This document shows, in pieces, positions 5,558 through 10,492 of a stretch of 10,492 nucleotides of DNA. The notes beneath the pieces are model-generated. The model saw only the letters and a program-made list of their open reading frames with translations, had not been told where the DNA came from and searched no databases. Location: assembly GCA_045595365.1 (NCBI GenBank), contig JAZOAI010000017.1, forward strand, positions 1 through 10,492, given 5' to 3'. A program made the position numbers and the translations under genes. This DNA is from SIG480 sp045595365 (GTDB lineage: Bacteria > Bacillota > Clostridia > Oscillospirales > JAAYXM01). Within the stretch, counting starts at the first letter, position 1, and the number at the start of each line of letters is the position of its first letter.

Positions 5558-8191
5558 ATGCAGTACATGGGATTAAATGAGCTTCGTGAAAAATATCTTG
5601 CATTCTTTGAAAGCAAGGGTCACTTAAGGCTCAAGAGCTTCCCCCTCCTTCCGCAGGGGGATAATTCGCTTTTACTTATAAATTCAGGTATGGCTCCTAT
5701 GAAGCCGTACTTTTCAGGAGAGGCCACCCCGCCGCGAACAAGGGTCACCACCTGCCAGAAGTGCATCCGCACCCCTGACATTGAGCGTGTCGGAAAAACC
5801 TCGCGCCACGGCACGTTCTTCGAGATGCTTGGAAACTTCTCCTTTGGTGATTACTTCAAAGCAGAGGCTACCACCTGGGCCTGGGAGTTTATAACCGAAG
5901 TCCTTGAAATCCCGAAGGAAAAGCTCTATGTTTCAGTTTACCTTGATGATGACGAAACCTATAACATGTGGGTCAACGAGCGCGGTGTGGACGAATCTCA
6001 TATGGTTCGTCTCGGCAAGGAGGACAACTTCTGGGAGATTGGCGCAGGTCCGTGCGGCCCGTGTTCTGAGATTTACTTTGACCGCGGCCCTGAAAACGGC
6101 TGTGGCTCACCCGACTGCAAGGTCGGCTGCGACTGCGACAGATATGTTGAGTTCTGGAACCTTGTTTTCACACAGTTCCACAATGACGGCAACAACAACT
6201 ACACAGAGCTTAAGCAGAAGAACATCGACACGGGAATGGGCCTTGAGCGACTTGCCTGCATTATGCAGGGGGTTAACTCGCTCTTTGAGGTTGACACCGT
6301 CAAGAACATTATGGCTCATATCTCCCGCCTTGCAAATGTAAACTACGGTGATGATGAGAAAACCGACATCTCTCTCCGCATAATTACTGACCACATCCGT
6401 TCTACCACGATGATGGTGTGCGATGGCGTTATGCCCTCGAACGAGGGCCGCGGCTACGTTCTCCGCCGTCTTCTCCGCCGCGCAGCCCGTCACGGCAGAC
6501 TTCTCGGGATAAAGGGAACCTTCCTCCACGATGTCTGCAACACGGTTATCAGTGAGAGCAGCGGCGCATATCCCGAGCTTTCTGAAAAGGCGGAATATAT
6601 CAAAAAGGTTATAAGCATGGAGGAGGAAGGCTTTAACCGCACAATTGATGCGGGCCTTTCAATCCTTGAGGATATGATGGCAAAGCTTTCTGCATCGGGC
6701 GAAAAAACGCTCTCCGGCGATGACGCCTTTAAGCTTGCAGATACTTACGGCTTCCCGATTGACCTCACTCTTGAAATTCTTGAAGAAAAGGGCCTTTCAA
6801 TCGACCGCGCCCGCTTTGACGAGTGCTTAAACGAACAGCGCGAGCGCGCCCGCGCAGCTCAGGCGGCTCTCGGCGATTTTGCCTGGGAAAAGCTTGACCT
6901 CGGCCTTGACAAGAGCGTTAAGACTGAATTTGTCGGCTATGACTCGCTTTCGGCAAACGGCAAGATTCTCGCAATAGTAAGCGGCGGCGAGGTTATTGAC
7001 TCCGCAGAGGCAGGCAAAAACATTGAAATCGTTCTCGATCGCACACCGTTCTATGCTGAATCCGGTGGCCAGCTTGCGGATGAGGGCACAATCGAAACAA
7101 AAACAGGAAAAATGCGCGTTTCAAACGTAAAGAAAACCAAAGACGGAAAGTTCCTCCACATCGGCGAGGTTTCAGATGGCACCATCTCAAAGGGTGACGA
7201 GGCGGAAGGGAGCGTCTGCAAGTGCCGCCGCGAAGCTATTATGCGCGCGCATTCTGCAACCCACCTTCTCCAGAAGGCTCTCCGCAACACCCTCGGAACC
7301 CACGTTGAGCAGGCAGGCTCGCTTGTCGGCCCGGACACTGTCCGCTTCGACTTTGCTCACTTTTCCGCAATGACGGCAGAAGAAATTAAAAAAGTTGAAG
7401 CTGAGGTCAACGCGAAGATTTTAGAGGGACTTGAGATAACTGTCCGCGAGATGCCGATTGAGGAAGCAAAAAAGCTCGGCGCCATGGCACTTTTCGGCGA
7501 GAAATACGGCGAGACAGTCCGTGTTGTCACAATGGGCGATTATTCCCTTGAGCTTTGCGGCGGAACTCACCTTGACAACACCGCAAAATCAGGAATCTTC
7601 AAGATAATGTCCGAATCAAGCGTTGCCGCAGGCGTAAGACGAATTGAAGCTATCTGCGCAAACGCGGTTCTTGAAAAAATAGCAGAGCTTGAAGGAACAA
7701 TCGCAAGCGTTGCAGAGGCGCTTAAGGCTGCTCCGCGCGAGGTTATCATCAAGGCAGAGCATCAGGCCGAGGAAATTAAAGCCCTTCGTCAGGAGCTTTC
7801 GGCTATGAATTCAAAAATGGCAGCACTTGATGCGTCAGATTATATAAAGGAAGCTTCCGACTTTAACGGAATCAAGTTCGTTTCAAAAGAAATCAAAAAC
7901 GCAAAGGGCGATGATCTCCGCGCAATATGCGATGAGATGAGAAGCCTCGATTCTTCTGTCGCTGCAGTTCTCGCAAGTGTAAACGGCGAAAAAATCGTAT
8001 TCACCGCTACCTGCGGAAAAGACGTTGTCGCTCGCGGAATAAAGGCAGGCGACTTAGTCCGCGAAACTGCAAAAGCGGCCGGCGGAAATGGCGGTGGAAA
8101 GCCGGACTTTGCTATGGCTGGCGGAAACGACGTCACAAAGCTTAGTGACGCGCTTGCAGTCGCAAAAGAATTTGTAAAATCAAGAGCATAG
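5558..8191 (+). CDS. alaS: Alanyl-tRNA synthetase
   Basis: This enzyme charges tRNA-Ala with alanine using ATP and edits mischarged serine and glycine. At 877 aa it is full length. The class II catalytic core occupies the N-terminus, with motif 2 around TRVTTCQKCIRTPDIERVGKTSRHGTFFEM (about 61-90; core RHGTFFEM) and motif 3 in GMGLERL (226-232). A Cys-rich insert (CGSPDCKVGCDCDRY, 182-196) precedes VEFWNLVF, as in many Firmicute AlaRS. The editing domain carries the metal-binding set His565 and His569 (AHSATH) with Cys667 and His671 (CGGTH). The C-Ala domain ends with a Gly-rich AGGNGGGKPDFAMAGG segment (841-856). The ribosome binding site is GGAGG at 5544-5548. It heads a three-gene operon; its TAG stop overlaps the ribosome binding site of the next gene, suggesting translational coupling. 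Confidence 0.98.
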   Translation: MQYMGLNELREKYLAFFESKGHLRLKSFPLLPQGDNSLLLINSGMAPMKPYFSGEATPPRTRVTTCQKCIRTPDIERVGKTSRHGTFFEMLGNFSFGDYFKAEATTWAWEFITEVLEIPKEKLYVSVYLDDDETYNMWVNERGVDESHMVRLGKEDNFWEIGAGPCGPCSEIYFDRGPENGCGSPDCKVGCDCDRYVEFWNLVFTQFHNDGNNNYTELKQKNIDTGMGLERLACIMQGVNSLFEVDTVKNIMAHISRLANVNYGDDEKTDISLRIITDHIRSTTMMVCDGVMPSNEGRGYVLRRLLRRAARHGRLLGIKGTFLHDVCNTVISESSGAYPELSEKAEYIKKVISMEEEGFNRTIDAGLSILEDMMAKLSASGEKTLSGDDAFKLADTYGFPIDLTLEILEEKGLSIDRARFDECLNEQRERARAAQAALGDFAWEKLDLGLDKSVKTEFVGYDSLSANGKILAIVSGGEVIDSAEAGKNIEIVLDRTPFYAESGGQLADEGTIETKTGKMRVSNVKKTKDGKFLHIGEVSDGTISKGDEAEGSVCKCRREAIMRAHSATHLLQKALRNTLGTHVEQAGSLVGPDTVRFDFAHFSAMTAEEIKKVEAEVNAKILEGLEITVREMPIEEAKKLGAMALFGEKYGETVRVVTMGDYSLELCGGTHLDNTAKSGIFKIMSESSVAAGVRRIEAICANAVLEKIAELEGTIASVAEALKAAPREVIIKAEHQAEEIKALRQELSAMNSKMAALDASDYIKEASDFNGIKFVSKEIKNAKGDDLRAICDEMRSLDSSVAAVLASVNGEKIVFTATCGKDVVARGIKAGDLVRETAKAAGGNGGGKPDFAMAGGNDVTKLSDALAVAKEFVKSRA

Positions 8192-8205
8192 GAGATTGGA
8201 AAATT

Positions 8206-8547
8206 ATGTCAGATTGCTTGTTTTGCAAAATAATTGCGGGGGAAATCCCGTCAACTAAAGTTTATGAGGATGAGCTTGTTCTCGCGTTTCGCGACATCGC
8301 CCCTCAGGCAAAGACACACATTCTCGTTATCCCGAAGGAACATATATCGGCGGTTTCAGAAATTAATGAAGGCAACTCAGCTGTCGTTTCGCATATCTTT
8401 GAGGTAATCGCAAAAATCGCGCGCGAGGAAAACCTTGTCGGCGGATACCGCGTTGTTTCAAACTGCGGCGACGATGCAGGGCAGACTGTGCATCATCTCC
8501 ACTTCCACATTCTCGGCGGAGAGAAGCTGAATGTTCAGATGGCATAA
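8206..8547 (+). CDS. HIT-family purine nucleoside phosphoramidase (HinT-like)
   Basis: This 113-aa histidine-triad protein contains the defining HxHxH motif as His97-Leu-His99-Phe-His101 in QTVHHLHFHILGG; by analogy with HINT1 the middle His99 is the nucleophile. A Cys4-x-x-Cys7 pair near the N-terminus, found in many bacterial HIT proteins, may bind zinc together with downstream histidines. HINT enzymes hydrolyse AMP phosphoramidates and aminoacyl-adenylates in the cytoplasm as dimers. It follows alaS by 14 bp, with GGAG at 8191-8194 overlapping the alaS stop, so the two are almost certainly cotranscribed. The pairing suggests, but does not prove, a role in clearing aminoacyl-AMP released by the synthetase. 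The start MSDCLFCKIIAGEIPS is the standard family N-terminus. Confidence 0.95.
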   Translation: MSDCLFCKIIAGEIPSTKVYEDELVLAFRDIAPQAKTHILVIPKEHISAVSEINEGNSAVVSHIFEVIAKIAREENLVGGYRVVSNCGDDAGQTVHHLHFHILGGEKLNVQMA

Positions 8548-8566
8548 TCCGAGGGGAGGGTTTTAA

Positions 8567-8809
8567 ATGTTTAAAATCACGATGCACGTCGAGGGTATGA
8601 TGTGCCCTATGTGCGAGAAGCATATGAACGATGCCGTTAGGGCGGCTTTCAACGTAAAAAAAGTCATCTCCTCCCACACAGAGAAGACGACAGAGATAAT
8701 CTCAAAGGCTCCGATTTCCGAAAGCGAGATTGCAGACGCCATCAAGGAAACAGGATATCAGATTTCTGACTTTAAATGTGAAGAAAAGAAAGGTTTTCTT
8801 TTCTTTTAA
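8567..8809 (+). CDS. Small heavy-metal-associated (HMA, CopZ-like) domain protein
   Basis: This 80-aa protein is a single ferredoxin-like HMA domain. The metal-binding loop is GMMCPMC (residues 10-16) with Cys13 and Cys16, and the IADAIKETGYQI stretch near residues 55-66 is the usual last helix and strand of the domain. Such proteins carry Cu(I) or a similar soft metal and pass it to P-type ATPases or sensors. Here no copA or csoR is nearby; the gene is the last of the alaS-HIT operon, 19 bp after the HIT gene, with a very strong GAGGGGAGGG ribosome binding site (8551-8560). It ends in a short basic-hydrophobic tail (KKGFLFF) past the domain. A copper chaperone is the default guess; the metal is not determined by the sequence. 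Confidence 0.85.
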   Translation: MFKITMHVEGMMCPMCEKHMNDAVRAAFNVKKVISSHTEKTTEIISKAPISESEIADAIKETGYQISDFKCEEKKGFLFF

Positions 8810-8864
8810 ACGCAGAAAATGCTTCCCCTTTATGAGGTGTACCGTTAAGGACAGTAATTTTAAA

Positions 8865-8897
8865 AGGTTGAACGAAATCAATCGTTCAACCTTTTTT
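8865..8897 (+). terminator. Rho-independent terminator of the alaS operon
   Basis: A perfect 11-bp stem (AGGTTGAACGA at 8865-8875, complement at 8882-8892) with a 6-nt loop is followed by TTTTT. On the minus strand the same hairpin is followed by TTTTAAAATT, so it may also stop transcription arriving from the surface-protein gene at 9001. Confidence 0.92.
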
Positions 8898-8921
8898 GTA
8901 GGGGCGATTCACGAATCGCCC
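8898..8921 (+). repeat. REP-like palindromic repeat, copy 3
   Basis: This is the GTAG foot and the GGGCGATTC / AC / complementary-arm hairpin, identical to the copy at 10238. It begins at the base right after the T tract of the alaS-operon terminator and is itself followed by G then TTTTT, so this GC-rich hairpin can act as a second terminator. The rest of the gap to 9001 holds only a short hairpin (TTAGGA / ATA / TCCTAA, 8936-8950). Confidence 0.9.
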
Positions 8922-9000
8922 GTTTTTATAAGCTCTTAGGAATATCCTAAATATTGCGGAAGATGTGATACATTTTCCCTGCTTGTTACAGTCCCGGACA

Positions 9001-9774
9001 TTATTTGTAGAGTGCTAAATCGGTAAGTGCTATATACGTTTCAAATACATCTTTTCCTGAAGTTTTTATGGTAAGTTTATTAACGCCTGACAAATCTATA
9101 TCAATGCTGAACGGCATTGTTTTTGAAATATTTGTTGCCTCATATAACAATTTGCCATCTCCAAAAAACATTACATTTACAGCACCGCTCCACTCGTTAA
9201 TGTTTTCTTCTTTAAAACCTGCTATATCAACTTTTTGGGGCAATACTATTTTCCCAAGTAATTTTTTATACTGACTATTTAAAGGATAATCTATTAAAAT
9301 ATGTGCCTCATCTCTGTCATTTTCTATTACATAAGTAAAGCTATCATATAACAATATACCATTTGTATATGTTGTATTCATATAATCCGTAACTGTTCCA
9401 TTTATTTTATAAAACTGTCTGCCATCGTATGACTTGAAATCGGTATACTGTATCTTATCCAAATAATTATCTGGCTTTGTCTGGTCTTTCTTTCCAATGT
9501 AAACACTTTGTGTTGCTCCATCCCACTCAACGTCTTTACCAAGTGCATTTGAAATCGCACGAACAGGTAAATAGGTGGTTCCATTCATTATAAACGGCTC
9601 AACCTTATTACCATTAACATCCTTCGGCACAATTTCGCCGCCGTCAATGTAAATCTTTATGTTGTTGTAAAACAGCTCTGCTGTTTGGCTGATTTGTTTT
9701 GCAAACGCAACTCCGCATGGCAGTATGACACCAACAAGCACACCTTCAATTAGTCCTTGTAATCTTTTCTTCAT
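9001..9774 (-). CDS. Secreted surface protein with copper-amine-oxidase-N-like and NPCBM-like domains
   Basis: This 257-aa protein has a predicted signal peptide (MKKRLQ, a hydrophobic stretch, then AFA; cleavage likely after Ala25). Residues about 38-95 match the copper amine oxidase N-terminal-like domain, a stalk or wall-association module of clostridial secreted proteins (IKIYIDGGEIVPKD, then PFIMNGTTYLPVRAISNALG, then VEWDGATQSVYI; each stretch a separate block). Residues about 175-257 resemble an NPCBM carbohydrate-binding module (VMFFGDGKLLYEA; PFSIDIDLSGVNKLTI; TYIALTDLALY). No catalytic domain is seen, so it is probably an adhesin-like or glycan-binding wall protein. GGAGGT at 9783-9788 sets the start. 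It is more AT-rich than the housekeeping genes and divergent from the XRE gene, whose putative operator overlaps this gene's promoter. Confidence 0.8.
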   Translation of the reverse strand: MKKRLQGLIEGVLVGVILPCGVAFAKQISQTAELFYNNIKIYIDGGEIVPKDVNGNKVEPFIMNGTTYLPVRAISNALGKDVEWDGATQSVYIGKKDQTKPDNYLDKIQYTDFKSYDGRQFYKINGTVTDYMNTTYTNGILLYDSFTYVIENDRDEAHILIDYPLNSQYKKLLGKIVLPQKVDIAGFKEENINEWSGAVNVMFFGDGKLLYEATNISKTMPFSIDIDLSGVNKLTIKTSGKDVFETYIALTDLALYK

Positions 9775-9791
9775 TTTGTTTTACCTCCGTA

Positions 9792-9825
9792 AATAATATT
9801 GCACTTATATAAGTGCAATATTATT
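9792..9825. promoter_or_regulatory. 34-bp perfect palindrome containing operator-like site O1
   Basis: The two 17-nt halves (9792-9808 and 9809-9825) are exact reverse complements. The core is TTGCACT-N6-AGTGCAA (9799-9818), the size and symmetry expected for a dimeric HTH repressor. It covers the -10 and start region of the surface-protein promoter and the likely -35 of the XRE promoter. The match at O2 (9857-9876) points to the adjacent XRE protein as ligand; that is inference. Confidence 0.75.
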
Positions 9826-9843
9826 ATAAATTAAATCTATAAT
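9799..9843 (+). promoter_or_regulatory. Candidate promoter region of the XRE gene
   Basis: There are two readings. TTGCAC (9799-9804, within O1), a 17-bp spacer and TATTAT (9822-9827) is one; a perfect TATAAT at 9838-9843 without a recognisable -35 is the other. Either way O1 lies on the promoter and O2 just downstream of it, a layout fitting autoregulation. Confidence 0.5.
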
Positions 9844-9851
9844 AAAGTCAA
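9823..9851 (-). promoter_or_regulatory. Sigma-A-like promoter of the surface-protein gene
   Basis: On the minus strand the -35 is TTGACT (9846-9851, 5 of 6), the spacer is 17 bp and the -10 is TATAAT (9823-9828, perfect). The start would fall near 9816, inside the O1 palindrome, so a protein bound there should block it. Confidence 0.75.
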
Positions 9852-9856
9852 GAGTT

Positions 9857-9876
9857 TTGCTCTAGTTTAAGTGCAA
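9857..9876. promoter_or_regulatory. Second operator-like site O2
   Basis: TTGCTCT-N6-AGTGCAA has the same 7-6-7 geometry as O1 and differs by one base in the left arm. Its centre is 58 bp from that of O1. It lies between the surface-protein -35 and the XRE ribosome binding site (AAAGGA, 9875-9880), which its last bases touch. Confidence 0.65.
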
Positions 9877-9888
9877 AGGATTGATTTT

Positions 9889-10122
9889 ATGAATAAGATA
9901 GTAGAAAAGGAAATTGGCAATAATATTAGAAAAATTAGAGAATCTTTAGGTATGACTCAAGATACGCTTTCTGCCAAATTGCAGTTGCAAGGTTGCGATA
10001 TAACCCGCAGTGCTATTGCAAAAATAGAAGTCGGTCAAAGACATTTATATCCAGATGAAATTATTTTAATTAAAGAAATATTATGTACAGATTTTGATTC
10101 AATATTCTATGGGATAAAATAA
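9889..10122 (+). CDS. XRE-family (Cro/CI-type) helix-turn-helix regulator
   Basis: This 77-aa protein is essentially one HTH_3 domain. Residues about 8-30 (IGNNIRKIRESLGMTQDTLS) are helix 1 and the start of the HTH, and ITRSAIAKIEVGQR (38-51) is the recognition helix and following turn. There is no ligand-binding or protease domain. The start is taken as ATG 9889, served by AAAGGA at 9875-9880; the frame is open from a GTG at 9871, but that codon lies inside O2 and lacks its own ribosome binding site. It is divergent from the surface-protein gene and separated by the O1/O2 palindromes, so it probably represses that gene and itself. The transposase-like frame begins 1 bp after its TAA stop. 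The gene is AT-rich and looks accessory. Confidence 0.88.
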   Translation: MNKIVEKEIGNNIRKIRESLGMTQDTLSAKLQLQGCDITRSAIAKIEVGQRHLYPDEIILIKEILCTDFDSIFYGIK

Positions 10123-10237
10123 TATGGAATTATCAAAGCGAAAACCAACAAGATTAAAAGGATATGATTATTCACAAAATGGTGCATATTTTATTACGAT
10201 ATGTACGCATAACAAAAAACATTTATTTTCAAATATT

Positions 10238-10261
10238 GTAGGGGCGATTCACGAATCGCCC
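10238..10261 (+). repeat. REP-like palindromic repeat, copy 4 (inside the RAYT frame)
   Basis: This is identical to the copy at 8898-8921. Being 24 bp long it keeps the reading frame and is translated as part of the VGAIHESPE segment (residues 39-47). Confidence 0.92.
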
Positions 10262-10406
10262 GAAAACAAATTAACGCAATATGAAGAATTCACAAAACGG
10301 ATTATTGAAATATAGCCCGGCAGGTTTAATGTGTCAATTCCTAAATATGTTATTATGCCAAATCACATCCATTTGATTGTAGAAATCAACAATGATACCG
10401 AAAAAC

Positions 10407-10430
10407 GGGCGATTCGTGAATCGCCCCTAC
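10407..10430 (-). repeat. REP-like palindromic repeat, copy 5 (inside the RAYT frame, inverted)
   Basis: This is the same 24-bp sequence as copies 3 and 4 in the opposite orientation. It is read in frame as part of RAIRESPLR, downstream of the TAG and the HUH motif. Confidence 0.92.
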
Positions 10431-10492
10431 GATGCCATCGTTCTATTATTGATAAAATGGTAGGATTTCTAAAAATGAATGTATCAAAGAAA

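Larger units (their letters stand above)
10124..10492 (+). pseudogene. REP-associated tyrosine transposase (RAYT, Y1/HUH family), interrupted by TAG and cut by the window edge
   Basis: The frame opens with a RAYT-like start (MELSKRKPTRLKGYDYSQNG, then AYFITICTHNKKHLF). A TAG at 10313-10315 stops it after 63 residues. The same frame then continues open to the window end and contains PNHIHLIV with the metal-binding HUH pair His81 and His83 (codons 10364-10372), then a DKMVGFLKMNVSKK stretch typical of the family. The catalytic Tyr would lie beyond the edge. Two REP-like palindromes, 10238-10261 and 10407-10430, are read in frame as part of the protein. TAG ends the wecC-like gene and alaS here, so it is a real stop, not a recoded codon. 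The gene starts 1 bp after the XRE stop with only a weak GGGA as ribosome binding site, implying coupled translation or an insertion. RAYTs process single-stranded REP DNA. Confidence 0.85.

Noticed and set aside
8781..8805. 11-bp A/T-rich inverted repeat in the last codons of the HMA gene as a terminator
   Set aside because: The stem is nearly all A-U, a clear GC-containing terminator follows at 8865, and the sequence is explained by Lys/Phe codons of the protein tail.
8730..8939. Open frame ending in VGAIHESP as a small gene
   Set aside because: It overlaps the HMA gene in another frame, runs through a terminator, and its recognisable end is just the translated REP copy at 8898.
9871..9888. 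GTG start six codons upstream for the XRE protein
   Set aside because: It lies inside O2 with no ribosome binding site, while ATG 9889 has AAAGGA 8 bp upstream.
10313..10315. Amber codon read as pyrrolysine or another amino acid
   Set aside because: TAG terminates alaS and the wecC-like gene in this window at the normal ends of their families, so it works as a stop in this organism.

Overview
The window reads as a chromosomal segment of a Gram-positive Firmicute, most likely an anaerobic Clostridia member. Supporting this are strong AGGAGG-type ribosome binding sites before nearly every gene, sigma-A-like promoters with 17-18 bp spacers, an alanyl-tRNA synthetase with a Cys-rich insert, a lipobox lipoprotein, and short dispersed palindromes of a kind I associate with gut Clostridia genomes. 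The genus cannot be fixed from the sequence.

Left and centre (345-8810) are ordinary housekeeping genes of moderate GC. On the minus strand, purA (IMP to adenylosuccinate) is followed 17 bp later by a WecC-type UDP-N-acetylmannosamine dehydrogenase gene. Divergent from purA is a NifS/IscS-like cysteine desulfurase gene, then a stand-alone acyl carrier protein gene with its own promoter and terminator. A minus-strand lipoprotein gene converges on acpP. It encodes a substrate-binding-protein fold whose two halves appear in swapped order. Divergent from it is a plus-strand operon of alaS, a HinT-like HIT protein and a small CxxC heavy-metal-associated protein, closed by a strong terminator.

The right end (about 8900-10492) is visibly more AT-rich and looks accessory. 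A secreted surface protein (copper-amine-oxidase-N-like domain plus NPCBM-like domain) is divergent from a 77-aa XRE regulator. The 114-bp gap holds two operator-like sites of identical geometry (TTGCACT-N6-AGTGCAA and TTGCTCT-N6-AGTGCAA) placed over the divergent promoters. One base after the regulator's stop begins a REP-associated tyrosine transposase (RAYT, HUH/Y1 family), broken by one in-frame TAG and cut by the window edge.

The thread linking the two ends is a family of 24-bp repeats. Each has a GTAG foot followed by a perfect hairpin, which is the textbook design of REP elements mobilised by RAYTs. Five copies occur: an inverted pair at 199-248, one directly against the alaS-operon terminator (8898), and two in opposite orientations inside the RAYT reading frame itself. 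The first 344 bases hold a dense cluster of further hairpins and no gene. The best candidates for something undescribed are the RAYT gene carrying its own presumptive substrate in frame, the XRE/operator/surface-protein/RAYT module, and the permuted binding protein.
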